Notes: generated by a model from the sequence alone, not told the origin. A stretch of 64,000 bases of DNA from Floccularia luteovirens (GCA_009739215.1 VSJF01000002.1:434001-498000); one strand, 5' to 3'. Positions 1 through 10,780 are shown, numbered from the stretch's first letter. Numbers and translations are program-made.

Positions 1-685
1 ATTGTCAGCCCCCTTTCACAAATGACCTATTCAGTTGGACCCTTTTTCGTATCGCACCTTTTTCTTCCGCCAACTCACCAAAACTCACCTTTATCATCTG
101 ACCACTGCGTTAAAAATCTCTACCGTTCATTAATGTACATTACATAGTACGAAATCAATGGTTCCGAAAACTAACAAAAAGAAAAAACATTTATTTACAG
201 TTGGTAGCAGACTCTGCAATGCATACAAAACACCGCCTTATGTCACTTATATTGATTCGCCGGGTATCATAAATGGGAGTCTCAAAATACGGGGGCCTTC
301 TGAAACGCAGTTGCCAGTCCGCTTCACAGTCAATGACCTGCACAATATCTTCTTGGAATCAATAGGACAACAGCCAACTGTAAACTAGTCATTCATGTGA
401 AACAGGTTATAAGGAAAACACCTGAATATACATGACCCTGCCGAGGAAGTCCATAGTTGCTCGACAAGAAACGTAAAGTGTTCTCAGCAGCCGAATATCT
501 CGAAATGTCAACGAAGTTAGTGGGATAAGCACTTATCTCGAGTCATCAGGACAGTTCGGCCCTTTCGTTTCTCTTTTCAAAACATAATTGCAATTAATCA
601 ATGCACAAATCAAGAAACATTATTCATTGATTCACACTGCCCCATAGGTGTGCTCGTTCATAAGTACTGTTCTTCGTGTATACCA
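1..685. other. Intergenic duplicated sequence, no gene seen
   Basis: No convincing coding exon. An open stretch at 158-388 has no recognisable motif, and its counterpart near 2330-2530 is not kept open in the same frame, which argues against coding. The stretch is the 3' flank of the first secreted-peptide gene, which is on the minus strand. Confidence 0.5.
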
Positions 686-865
686 TCAACAATTTTCGCA
701 GCAAGTCCAGCACTCGTCCGAACTCTTCACTGCATGCCAGCCTGAGCCACATTCTGGCTCTTCGAAGTAGCAGATGAGATCACAAAGAGGAGGATTAGAC
801 GGAGCTGCATTAACACCTCCGAGAAGGGCGGCTGCAAACAAACCAAGTGCGACAAGAAACTTCAT
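686..865 (-). CDS. Small cysteine-rich secreted protein, copy 1
   Basis: Intronless frame of 59 codons plus stop. Residues 1-20 (MKFLVALGLFAAALLGGVNA) form a textbook signal peptide with an A-x-A-like cleavage context. The mature part is only about 39 residues and holds seven cysteines (positions 28, 32, 39, 52, 55, 56, 59), with a C-x3-C-x6-C core and a CWxCC block near the C-terminus. It is too short for a hydrophobin or a CFEM protein, and it lacks the C-terminal CaaX box of mating pheromone precursors. A related frame with the same layout lies at 2805-2981 and a broken one at 4417-4595; conservation of signal peptide and cysteines between copies supports a real gene. Role unknown: it resembles fungal small secreted proteins (effector-like or antimicrobial-like), but that is inference. 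Confidence 0.65.
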   Translation of the reverse strand: MKFLVALGLFAAALLGGVNAAPSNPPLCDLICYFEEPECGSGWHAVKSSDECWTCCENC

Positions 866-1413
866 ATTTCTGTGGAAATGGTTGTATTTTAAGGATATAA
901 AAACAATAGAAAAACGTACAGGTTCGTTAGCGGTGTGAACTTTAGAGAAGTGTTTAGCTGACTAGTTGTATCCTGTAAAGAATGGTGAGACAACAAGAAG
1001 GGTCTGCAAAATGAGGATTTTCACTCACGGGAAGGACCAGATAACGTTCAGTTAACCAGGCATACAGAAGCCCTAGTCAGTTAAATATTAGATCAACAAT
1101 GATAAAAATCACTGTTCGTTACGTTAGAAAAGTAAAAGGTTGGCCTTGGTTAGGTCACTTGAGAGATAGTCATCGTCTTGGCTCAAAAACTCCACTCCCA
1201 TGGTGGGGTTGCCGTCATATCAAGTTTCATATGGAGGTTGCCAGGCAAGTTCACACAGAAGAATGGAAAATTCCAATCATGTTAGTGTGTGAAGAGGCCT
1301 GCGAATTTGTATGGTGGTATTGATATTTGTGTAAATCTAGGGATGATAATAGTCTCTCCTCGAGTGATCGGAACTCTTTCAAGGCAATGTTATTGTGCCT
1401 CAGAGGCGGCAGA

Positions 1414-2190
1414 ATGTTGACAAAATCCATTCTACGATATAGGTTTACTCCGCGGCAGCTGCTGTGAAGGCGGGGTCGCCTCACGAGCTACTTAGCACAC
1501 CTCCGCTATTCTAACGCGCTCCACCATTCTGGGCAAATGGAGTTGGGCGCGCGCTTGGTCGGGTGCAATTTCTTCGTCTTGTTGGTGTTTTGTATGTTTT
1601 CGATAAACAACAATTCTGATTATGTTTAGGAAGTGGTACTGCCGTTGATATTCACTGGAATTACTCAAAAGAGCTTGTTACTCAGACAGATCAATCTGGT
1701 GCTATATTAGAAGTGTGGGTTTAAAAACCACGGAAACGCGTTGGAATGTGTTCTATTTACTGTGTCACCTGCGCTGCTATGACAAGTGGTCTTTCAGCTG
1801 CAAAATCTCGTCTTGTACGCACGCTGTCAGTGGTTCCAGCATTCCCGAGCTCGGCAAACTCAGCCCGGCCGACCCAAGCATACCCAAATTTTTATTCGAT
1901 CCGCAAGTGACAAAAAAGGCAAAGGAACCCGATTCCCACTCTCTGAATGCCTGTTACGGGAAGGACGGCACGCAAAGGAGCTTGTCATGACGGTAGAAGG
2001 CAAATGGTATGGTTGGCATATCAAATTGGGTGACGCGATTGTGAGTGGACAGGCTGCATCGCCTTTCGAAGCGCGTGATGCGATACTTGCAACATGGAAA
2101 GAAGGGAAAGTGGCGGGAATTTGGACGCCTAGTGAATCACCGAATCACCTAGTGGCAAGTGGAAATCTGGACCGGCAAAGCGATGATTAG
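1414..2190 (+). pseudogene. Pseudogene of putative mitochondrial membrane protein, copy 1
   Basis: Homologous throughout to the open gene at 5178-5941 but with several breaks. Relative to that copy, the presequence has lost a base near 1442, so the frame ends after about 17 codons. A CAA codon has become TAA in the stretch reading CTATTCTAACGC (around 1505-1516). A second CAA to TAA change lies in the exon after the intron, where GTCCAAAAA has become GTTTAAAAA (around 1720). An 8-nt longer tail shifts the end. The region coding for the conserved C-terminal domain (about 1830-2140) is nearly unchanged, so decay is fairly recent or that part is still translated from an internal start. Confidence 0.7.
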
Positions 2191-2804
2191 AGTAATCATG
2201 GCCTACTCAGTCAAACCCTTTTTCGTATCGCACCTTTTTCTTCCGCCAACTCACCATAACTCGCTTTTACTTCTGACTACTGCATTAAAAATCTCTACCA
2301 GTCATTAATGCGCATTACGATAAATGGTTTCAACCACTAACAAAGGGATCCACAGTTGGTAGCGGGCTCTGCTGTGCATGTAAAGCACCGCCTTATGTCA
2401 CTTATATTGATTCAGCCGTACATCATAGATGGGGTCCCAAAATACGATAGGATTATGAAACGCGGTGGGCAGTCCGCCTCACAATCTTGGAATCCACGGG
2501 ACAATGGGCCGACTGAAAACTGGACATCCATGTGAAACAGCCTGTTATAAGGAATGTACATGAACCAAGAGGAAGATCGTAGTTGCTCGACAACAATCAT
2601 TAGGAATTTTCAGCAGCTGAATAACACGAATTACCAATTGGTGGGGTATGCACTTATCTCATGCATTCAGAACAATCGGTCCGTTAGTTCTTTTAGAGCA
2701 CAATTGCACCTAATCAATAGAGAAACCAGGAAACGTTTTTCATTGATTCCACACACTGCTCCTTAGGTATGCTCATTCCTAAGTACTACTCTTCATGCAT
2801 AGTA
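2191..2804. other. Duplicated intergenic sequence, no gene seen
   Basis: Second copy of the leader region found at 20-660. Short open stretches exist on both strands but differ between copies, with no motif or start context to support translation. It forms the 3' flank of the second secreted-peptide gene. Confidence 0.5.
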
Positions 2805-2981
2805 TCAAGCATCTGCGCAACAAAACCAGCACACGCCCTCCATCACTGCGTGCGAGCCTGCGCCACAGTCTGGCTCTTGAGGAAAGCAAGTCTTAGTACA
2901 AAGAGCAAGATTGGACGGAGCAGCATTAACGCCCCCAAGAAGGGCTACTGCAACCAAACCAAAAGCGAAAACAAATTTCAT
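2805..2981 (-). CDS. Small cysteine-rich secreted protein, copy 2
   Basis: Intronless frame of 58 codons plus stop, paralogous to 686-865. The signal peptide (MKFVFAFGLVAVALLGGVNA) is followed by a short mature peptide with six cysteines at 28, 32, 39, 51, 54 and 55. The terminal cysteine of copy 1 is absent and there is one residue fewer between the third and fourth cysteines. The signal peptide and APSN junction are nearly invariant while the mature part has diverged strongly, the pattern expected of a diversifying secreted peptide. Function is not recognised. Confidence 0.6.
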   Translation of the reverse strand: MKFVFAFGLVAVALLGGVNAAPSNLALCTKTCFPQEPDCGAGSHAVMEGVCWFCCADA

Positions 2982-3419
2982 AGTCCTGTCAAACAGTCAT
3001 TTCTTGGGGATACTACATCAAAAGGAAAGAAAGCATACAAATTTGTTGGTGGTGTAAGTTTGAAGAAAGGGTTTATACAACTGACTAGTTGTGGCTCCTA
3101 GAGAATGTTGAGATATCAAGTGTCTGCAAAATGAGATTGTTTCACTCACAAGGTGATTGGGAAGTATTCAACTGACCTGGCATGTACATGCTCGGTCAGT
3201 TAAATATGGATGAACAATGATAAAAATCACAGTCCCCTGACTGTTCGCATTCAAGCAGAGTCCATTAGTGATTATTGATCTTGGTTTAAAGGTTTTGCTC
3301 AAAACAACATCACTGCCCCGATGGGGTAACACACTATCTTGTATGGATGGATTTCCAGGTGAATCCGTTAAAGTTTTAATCTATCCTATGGATGTACGTA
3401 TCTCACTCTCTTTCATATA

Positions 3420-3656
3420 GATCACATAGAGGAACTCACGAAGCTGCAAATATTATACACATTCTGCAAATTGAGCGATTCACTGGCAGGTGTGTCCGCA
3501 CTAAAGTTGTCACGTGGTGATATTAGTGAATATCTGCGCAAGCTCCTTCTCCCCGGTATTCGGAACTTTACAAAGAAAAAGGGGATTACAGACCTGCGTT
3601 CACGGGCCGCATTCGGGCTGATTCCTGGGTCTGAGTTCGAGCAAGGAATGTGTTGA
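3420..3656 (+). other. Possible coding exon or gene fragment, unknown product
   Basis: After a splice-acceptor-like CATATAG at 3414-3420 there is an open frame of about 78 codons ending in TGA at 3654-3656. It reads ...ELTKLQILYTFCKLSD, then ...ALKLSRGDISEYLRKLLLPG, and ends ...EFEQGMC. Composition looks protein-like (leucine-rich helices, basic stretch), but no upstream exon with a start codon could be assigned. It lies in sequence absent from the other duplicated units, so it may be a remnant inserted with or between them. Low confidence. Confidence 0.25.
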
Positions 3657-4416
3657 AATAATTTGTGAAATTGGTTTTCACTCTGGTAACCCCTTGGTTT
3701 CATTGAAATACATCCCAAGCACTTTATGTTCTCTGGGACTCGTCAGAATCAAATTTATGTTGGAAATTTGTTGGTTATGCTTGATTCAAACCATCAATAA
3801 TAAAAATCAATTCTTCAAGATGACTTAGCCCTGGAGATCTGTTCGGGGGACAACTGGGGATTTGCGCATTGTTAATGTACTAAGACAGTTTTGGCAAAAC
3901 TATGCATGGGATCTCTTCTTCCACTCAAGCTATCGCTATAGATTGATCTATCAACCAAGTTATCTGAACACAACTGTATCGATGCTCCAGCTAGCACAAG
4001 GTCAATCAATGGAGCATTTGCCAAGCCACAAAATGTGTTGCAACTCTAGCCATTTGCGAAGTGCTTCAGACTCCACCGTTATCGGGAGAAGCTGGGCTGG
4101 AGTCTGCATTCGAGATCACCGAGATCAAAGACGTCGCCCATAAACGCGGGTTTGTAATATACATGACCCTTTCCGATGAAGTCCGTAGTAGCTTGACAAC
4201 AATCTTAAGGTATTCTCAGCAGATAAATGCCAAATATATCGATATGCCAATTAGTAGGATAAGCACTGATCTCGTGTCAAGTCAGTTCGGCATGTTCGTT
4301 TCTTTTTTCAAAACATAATTGCAAATAATCAATGGAGAAACCAGGAAACATTATTCATTAATTCACACTGCCCCCTAGGTGTGCCTGTTCATAAGTACAG
4401 TTCGTCGTGCATTCCA

Positions 4417-4595
4417 TCAACGACGTTCGCAGCAAGTCCAGCACTCGTCCGAACTCTTCACTGCGTGCCAGCCTGAATCACATTCTGGTTCTTGCAAGTA
4501 CAGATGAGAAGACAACGAGGAGGATTAGACGGAGCTGCATTAACACCTCCGAGAAGGGCGGCTGCAAGCAAACCATAAGCGGCAGTAAACTTCAT
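4417..4595 (-). pseudogene. Small cysteine-rich secreted protein, copy 3 (frameshifted)
   Basis: Aligns with copy 1 from the start codon to the position of its stop, but is one base shorter (179 versus 180 nt). The signal peptide (MKFTAAYGLLAAALLGGVNA) and first cysteines are intact. The missing base lies just after the second cysteine codon (around 4498-4503), and the frame then ends early at 4458 after 45 codons. The shortened product would keep three cysteines and lose the C-terminal block. It may be a dead gene, a truncated peptide, or an assembly error. Confidence 0.6.
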
Positions 4596-5177
4596 AGTTC
4601 TGTGGAAATAGTTGTATTTTGAGGATATATCAAACAATAGAAAAACATACAGGTTTGTTAGCGGTGTGAACTTTAGAGAAGTGTTTAGCTGACTAGTTAT
4701 ATTCAGTAAAGGATGATGAGACAACAAGAAGGGTCTGCAAAATGAGGTTTTACACTCACAGGGGGGTACCAGAGAACGTTCAACTAACCAGGCATACAGA
4801 AGGCCCCGTCGGTTAAATGTTGGATGAATAGCGATGAAAATCACTGTTCATTGCCTACTTCCGTTCAAAAAACAAAATGTTTGGCCTTGGTTAGGTCACT
4901 TGAGGAATAATCATCGTCTTGGCTCAGAAACTCCACTCCCATGGTGGGGTTGCCGTCATACCGAGTTTTATATGGAGGTTGCCAGGCAAGTTCACACAGA
5001 AGAATGGAAATTCCAATCTATGTTTGTTTCATAGTGATAGGATGTCAGTGTGCGAAGAGCCCTGCGAATTTGTGTGGTGGTATTTATGTTTATGTAAATC
5101 TAGGGATGATAATGGTCTCTCCTCCAGTGATCGGAACTTTTCCAAAGGCAATGTTATTGTGCCTCAGAGGTGGCAGA

Positions 5178-5941
5178 ATGCTGACAAAATCCATTCTACG
5201 ATACAGGTCTTACTCCGCAGCAGCTGCTGCTGTGAAGGCGGGGCCAACTCACGAGCTACTCAGCACACCTCCACTATTCCAACGCGCTCCACCGTTCTGG
5301 GCAAAATGGAGTTGGGCACTGGTCGCATGCAATTTTTTCGTTTTGTTGGTGTTTTGTATGTTTTTGATGAACAACGATTCTGATTATATTTAGGAAGTGG
5401 TACTGCCGTTGATATTCACTGGAATTACTCAAAAGAGCTTGTTACTCAGACAGATAATTCTGGGGCCACATCAGAAGTGTGGGTCCAAAAACCACTGTGG
5501 AAGCGCGTCGGAATGTGTTCTATTTACTGTGTCACCTGCGCTGCTATGACAGGCGGTCTCTTGGCTGCAAAGTCTCGTCTTGTACGCACGCTGTCAGTGG
5601 TTCCAGCATTCCCGACCTCGGCAAACTCAGGCCGACCCAAGCATACCCAAATTTTTATTCAATCTGCAAGTGACAAAAAAGGAAAAGGAATCCGATTCCC
5701 ACTCTCTAAATGCCTGTTACGTGAAGGACGGCACGCAAAGGAGCTTGTCATGACGGTAGAAGGCAAATGGTATGGTTGGCATATCAAATTGGATGATGCG
5801 ATTGTGAGTGGACAGGCTGCATCGCCTTTCGAAGCGCGTGATGCGATACTTGCAACATGGAAAGAAGGGAAGGTGGTGGGGAATTGGACGCCTAGTGAAA
5901 CAACTAGTGGCAAATGGAAATCTGGACCGGCAAAGCGGTGA
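5178..5941 (+). CDS. Putative mitochondrial membrane protein, copy 2
   Basis: Exon 1 starts MLTKSILRYRSYSAAAAAVK, a basic, serine/alanine-rich, amphipathic N-terminus typical of mitochondrial import. It runs through PPFWAKWSW into a hydrophobic segment, ALVACNFFVLLV. An intron ends at TATTTAG (5393), and exon 2 (about 5394-5941) reads ...DIHWNYSKELVTQTDNS..., a second hydrophobic segment beginning VGMCSIYC, then a soluble part with EGKWYGWHIKLDDAIVSG and FEARDAILATWKEGKV. The N-terminal frame is supported because the duplicate at 1414 has the same start with disabling changes. The exact donor is unresolved: the best consensus (GTATGT at 5356) would create a TGA at the junction, while donors at 5349 or 5351 need a non-standard site or acceptor. 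So this copy may also carry a small lesion. Family not recognised. Confidence 0.5.
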
Positions 5942-6277
5942 TTAGAGTAATCATTACATCTAACCTACTACCCACAAATAAATGTAGCCATCACCGTTTT
6001 CATTTGAAATTGTGAAGCCACTATCGATAGATCTATACTGAGTCAGAAATCATTTGTCTAAGGGTAGTCGGTAAAATCATGACTCTTGTTATCTACCATG
6101 ATATACTGACTCGAAATATATTGGGTATAAGTACGAATCTTCCTAAAACACACTGGCATTTGCCTAGCTTTGACATATATGTAAGTTATCTCTTCTCGAG
6201 CACTAGTAAAAATTTCCACAGCATGGCTCACGCCAAGTCTTAGTTAGCAAAACCGGAAGTGCACAACTACTTTTTAT
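5942..6277. other. Intergenic, promoter side of the PARG gene
   Basis: AT-rich, no coding exon seen. A TATA-like ACATATATG lies at about 6174-6182, roughly 100 nt before the PARG start codon. Confidence 0.4.
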
Positions 6278-7210
6278 ATGCACAAGACAACCAATTCAAA
6301 GCAGCGTGTGGAGATTGCAACCACAACACTATGTCGGTTGGAAGAAGGCTCGTATGAATGTAACAGCTCAACTTACGATCTTGCTCCAAACATAAACTTC
6401 CTGAAAGACCATACCACATATTATCCTCCTGACTCAACTCTGTCAAATTGGGCTACGAGTCCAAATTCTACTGTTGATTCAGACCAGGCAGTCCAGATAT
6501 CCACTTTGGAAATATCGACGATCCAAGGCGCTAGGTATCTAGCCAAGATACTCTCCAAAAAAGATAAGAGAATTGGGGTTTTGAACTTTGCATCAGCGAA
6601 GAATCCAGGTGGAGGTTTCTTACGCGGGTCTCAGGCACAGGTTTGTGATTCGACATCTCTCTCCTCTATTCAACTGACAATCTTGTGACATATCTAGGAA
6701 GAATCACTTGCGCGATCGTCAACGCTCTATGCGAGTTTGATGACAAGCGAAGGCCAAAAATTCTACAAACTTCATAAAGCCGACCCCAAATTTGGTTACT
6801 ACTCACATGCAATGATCTACTCTCCACGCGTTGTTCTGTTACGCCAGGACAATGGAGATTGGGATGAACCACTCGAGGTTGATATTCTCGTTAGTGCAGC
6901 TGTCAATGCCGGAGTCGTACGACGTGAACTTGCGAAGTCTGGGAGCAATGATGAAAGTGAGCTGAATGCTGCTATGAAAGAACGTATGGCACGCATATTA
7001 TTCCTCTTCGAGACGCAAGGTGTACGAAACCTTGTTCTGGGAAGCTTTGGAACGGGCGTTTTTCGTAACAATGTCGACGTCGTGGTAGATAGCTGGGCGG
7101 AACTATTAGTTGGAAACGGAGCGCGCTTTGCATATTCATTTGATCATGTCGTTTTTGCAGTTATCGATCATCCTACCTTCGAAGTGTTCCGAAAAACTTT
7201 TGGTCAATGA
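6278..7210 (+). CDS. Microbial-type poly(ADP-ribose) glycohydrolase (TIGR02452 family)
   Basis: Two exons, 6278-6640 and 6698-7210, joined by a 57-nt GT..AG intron; 291 residues. The family hydrolyses ribose-ribose bonds of poly(ADP-ribose) or removes ADP-ribose from proteins through a macrodomain fold. The signature is clear: VLNFASAKNPGGGFLRGSQAQ at the end of exon 1 followed directly by EES at the start of exon 2, giving the GGG...QEE catalytic motif with the two glutamates. Further macrodomain features are VDILVSAAVNAG, RILFLFETQGVRNLVLGSFG and a closing FDHVVFAVID. Length matches the family and no targeting signal is visible (nucleus or cytosol). It neighbours a BTB cluster, with no obvious functional link. 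Confidence 0.85.
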
Positions 7211-7369
7211 TAATGAAGTATTCGGATTGTTGTCGTGAGCTACGCTGTACCAATCACATCCATATCACAATGTCCACGCTTGGCTTAATGATTTGTAAAC
7301 TAACGCCCTGCCACGAGGACAATGCATTTTCACCTTGCAATGCAATAACCACAGTTCCTTCACTCACTC

Positions 7370-8334
7370 ATGTTGCTCAAAGACAGCAAATGTTCGAGTC
7401 AAGCTACAAAGGGTCTCGAATCGACTCAAAATCAACCTATACACCATCCGGAATACTACTTCGACGATGGTAACCTTGTAGTACTGGTTAGTGTTTATGT
7501 TTCTCTTTTGTACTTGTGTATGTTGACCCCAATGTCGCGTAGATCGAAGATGTTCTATTTAATATCTTCCGTACAACGCTCACAAGACATTCTGTTGTGT
7601 TCAGGGATATATTTTCCCTTCCATTGGAGTCGGATTCGGCAGAAGGAGAAGCGGAAGGTTCATCCGATTGTCGCCCATTTCATCTTCGTGGGATATCCAG
7701 TACAGATTTTGAAAGGCTTTTATGGGTGCTATATCCCTCGTGAGCATGTCTTCATTCTTACATCTTTTCAATGAATATAAAAGCCAAATGATGCAGGAAA
7801 ATTGGCGAACACCGAGCTGATTCAGCCGAGGAATGGACATCAATTCTACATCTGGCGACTCGGTGGGAATTCGAGGATGTCCGCGCTCTTGCTATCCGAA
7901 GACTTGAACAATATCCTCTCACTGCCGTCAACAAGATTCTATTATCCAAAGAATACGATATCAATGACCGTTGGGCATTGAAGGCCTACACGCACCTATG
8001 CGAAAGACAAGAACCACTGTCGTTGGCCGAGGCAACAACACTTGGCCTGGAGACAACCGTCAAAGTTTCTCACATAAGAGAACAGCTTCATTCCGCACCA
8101 AGAGAAAGTTATTTTTCCCCAAATCAGTCATCATCTTCTGGACAACGGAAGAATAAGGGTGGCGTCGGACTCAGCCCTGCCATTCGAATCGATTGGAGAA
8201 GAATGTCCACCTTAAGTAGGTTGGATGGTAACGCGCTTGTGCAGGTGCGACCAAAGAGCACGTGGAGAGCCTCAAGGCTGTCTCCTACAACATGCCTTGT
8301 TGCTGATGCTTTCGGAATTCCAAGCGGACATTGA
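7370..8334 (+). CDS. BTB/POZ-like domain protein A
   Basis: Exons 7370-7486, 7543-7739 and 7797-8334 give about 284 residues. The layout follows the BTB family expanded in agaricomycetes: YYFDDGNLVVL at the first intron (phase 0), then FRTTLTRHSVVFRDIF (the usual position of the FRVH..FF motif), then STDFERLLWVLYPS at the second intron (phase 2). The helical half contains EEWTSILHLATRWEFEDVRA and ALKAYTHLCERQEPLS. These proteins usually act as protein-protein adaptors, some with cullin-3 ligases. This is the most diverged of the four BTB genes here. Its C-terminus is uncertain: another frame over the last 110 nt reads LLSEFQADIDALRKRRSDWP and stops at 8368, so an indel or missed intron near 8240 is possible. 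Confidence 0.7.
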
Positions 8335-8787
8335 TGCGCTCAGGAAGCGCCGCTCCGACTGGCCATGATGTGTGGCGCACATAGTTGTAACGCCACGTTT
8401 TGCAGTTCGAGTCGTAGGTCAGATGTGATAATTATTGTAATCCTGTTTCTTAATTGCTCATCAATAAAAACGTGTTAAAGACCACTGAAGAACACCCGCC
8501 CATAATTGGGTACATGCAATGTTATTCTAATTCCTATCTTAACAGCTGTTGTGCATTCCTGTGCGACCGGGGGTTAAAACCATGTGGTCCACGAGATTCC
8601 AAGTCCAATTATGGAAAATACTGCGACCGAAAGAATGTCCATTGTGGGGATTCTCTGCTCTCTTCTTTGGAACCTACGACGCCACACTATCATACCCATT
8701 TTTTACAAAAGGCGGGCTGATGTGCATGATTTCAATAACAACTTGTTACCCACAACGAAATCAAACCATACACCACTCTATACCATC

Positions 8788-9768
8788 ATGTCTCAGGATT
8801 CCAAACGCCTCGAACTCTATACTGAGTATAATCTCATTGGTAGTGACCTGCACCTTCTGGTGGGTGGGCTATTTATTCAGTTTTGAAGTTACCTGTCACT
8901 TACCGATGGTTTGTGCCAGGTTGAAAATAAAATATTCAGGGTTCATTCCCATTTTTTTGTGGAATCCCCTCATTTCCGCAAGAGATTGATTCGAGCAGAT
9001 GAAAATGGAAACCAAGTGAGGACCAAAGACGGGGCCTCGGATGATTCTGCGTTAGTGATACAGGAATGCACTGCAATGGAAATGTCCCGGTTCCTTTGGG
9101 TCTTTTACAACCCGTTTGTTTATTGTCCTTGAATTCCATAATGCAGCTCACCCAGAATTCAGGCTATTCTCCATATATGACGCGCCAACGAAGGAATGGG
9201 TCTCAGTCCTGAAACTCGCCCATAGATACGATTTCCCTCAAGTCAAAGCACTGGCGATTCGCGAGCTGGATAAAAAACCAGAGCTTCAAGTGGCAGACAA
9301 GATTGCCTTGTACCAGGTTTACGAGGTGGATGAGAATTATCTCGTCCCACTATTTACAGAACTCTGCATGCGGGATGAGTACCTATCCATCCAAGAATAT
9401 GAAACGTTGGGCGGCGCCGCTAGTTATATCATATCAAACTGTCGGGATCGCATTCGTTCCCAGCAGAATGGCTGCAAGATGAATGGGGCAGGAATGAACA
9501 CAACCGACATAAATCGAATTATTTTATCGCTTTTGGGATCAGCCGGCCAATGGGGATCAAATGGAAATCCAGGTACTTCGGTGATAGTCCTATTAATTTG
9601 CCAATAAACCTTGATCATTGATTCAAATATCTAGTATCAGCAGAAGGGACTGCGCAGGGTGTCAACAAGAATAAGAGTCGAAAGGGTGGTAGGGCCACAG
9701 GCTCCCCTACAAATAAAAACACGCAGAATGATAGACTCGGTGGCCGTGCAAACGATAGTACCAATTAA
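8788..9768 (+). CDS. BTB/POZ domain protein B
   Basis: Four exons: 8788-8859, 8920-9113, 9163-9572 and 9635-9768; 269 residues. The N-terminal BTB core reads NLIGSDLHLL|VENKIFRVHSHFF, continues to EMSRFLWVFYNP|LFSIYDAP, and is followed by an all-helical half (WVSVLKLAHRYDFPQVKALA, then LVPLFTELCMRDEYLSIQEY). The last exon adds a short Lys/Gly/Asn/Thr-rich tail (NKNKSRKGG). Intron phases 0, 2 and 1 fall at the same points as in the genes at 10781 and 36263, which confirms the exon calls and shows common descent. Likely a cytosolic or nuclear adaptor; partner unknown. Confidence 0.85.
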
Positions 9769-10780
9769 TGTGTCTGCTACGAAGGAAGTGCAAATGACAC
9801 AAGGTAGCTGTCATTCTTATCCATGTCGAGTAGGTCGTAGTGATCCATGACGACGAGCTAATAAAAGCTGATTCCTCATCTTGCAGAAGTGGTCGTCATC
9901 ATTTTGTCAACGTCTGAGAAAAATCTCGAAATCATGAAGAACAGAAGGGCGGGAGTCATTGAGTCGATATCCATAAAGTCCTAAATGTATATTATTCAAT
10001 TTAAAATATGTTTTTGTTGAATCAGTGTGGCGAGACACGGCCTAAAGAAATTTTACGCCACAACATGTGGGAGGAGGCTATGCATATCGATCAAATATTT
10101 AATCAAAGCTTGTGCTGAAATGCTTGCCGCGGAACACTTAATTAAACGGGGACATCGCTCACCGAATTGACAGTAAGAAATGTCATCCAGAAGAGAATAT
10201 GACACATTACATTGGAATGTGGTCTCGAAGCAGATGCGCGTGTCTGTCACTCCAACTGATCTTTAGATAAACCCACAGCCCACATTGAATAGGGGATATC
10301 GATGATCGAGAACGCTGTGTTGGGCGTTTAGTCTGTTCGAGGGTGGATAGAACAACGACGAAGATATTTGCACCGCTCACTGGCAGTGGATGTTTTGCTT
10401 ACGTAGTCAGAGTCCCCATTGTTGTGTCGGATGCCATTTACATAAGAAGGACAATTTGTTTTCATAAAAGGCTCACTCAATTACGGCTTCGAACAATGTC
10501 GATATCACCCGCGCGTCCTTGCGCCCATTGTAGCAGGATGCCCAAGACATACTTTCGGAGTATTTACGTAGCTCGAACCTGCACGCCTCGTGTAGATCGG
10601 AACAAATATGACTTATAAACCGACTGCGACAGTGTAAAAACATCTAAAAACGTGTTGTGCATCTACACGTGTACGAAAATTGTCCTGGATTCAAATACTG
10701 AGCAATTTCTTCGTCGATATTTATTCTCTGATCCAACTTTCCTCCACTTTCCATCCTTTGGCCAGCAAGGTGCAGCTATC
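9769..10780. other. Intergenic region, no gene seen
   Basis: No frame here carries family motifs or consistent splice signals. It contains TGTGGCG-type words (10027-10033, with the complementary ACGCCACA at 10056) like those at 8371 and 35291-35339. The end is presumably the promoter of BTB gene C. Confidence 0.4.

Larger units (their letters stand above)
1..5941. repeat. Decayed tandem segmental duplication (SSP / mitochondrial-protein locus)
   Basis: The segment near 20-400 recurs at about 2205-2560, sharing for example the run from CGCACCTTTTTCTTCCGCC onward. The block 401-1100 recurs at about 2530-3230 and again at about 4140-4850, and 1100-2190 recurs as 4834-5941. The result is three copies of a small minus-strand secreted-peptide gene and two copies of a plus-strand membrane-protein gene. 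Copies differ by many substitutions and small indels, so the duplications are not brand new. Position and order of copies are direct observation; the history (one duplication of the whole unit plus one of the peptide part) is inference. Confidence 0.75.

Noticed and set aside
686..865. Peptide genes as mating pheromone precursors
   Set aside because: Pheromone precursors end in a CaaX box and lack an N-terminal signal peptide; these have a signal peptide and no CaaX end.
4834..5383. Alternative plus-strand frames upstream of and overlapping the mitochondrial-type gene copy 2
   Set aside because: The frame beginning MLTKSILRYRSYS has the organelle presequence and hydrophobic segment, and is the one whose homologue at 1414 bears discrete lesions. 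The others are Cys/Ser/Arg-rich and lack features.
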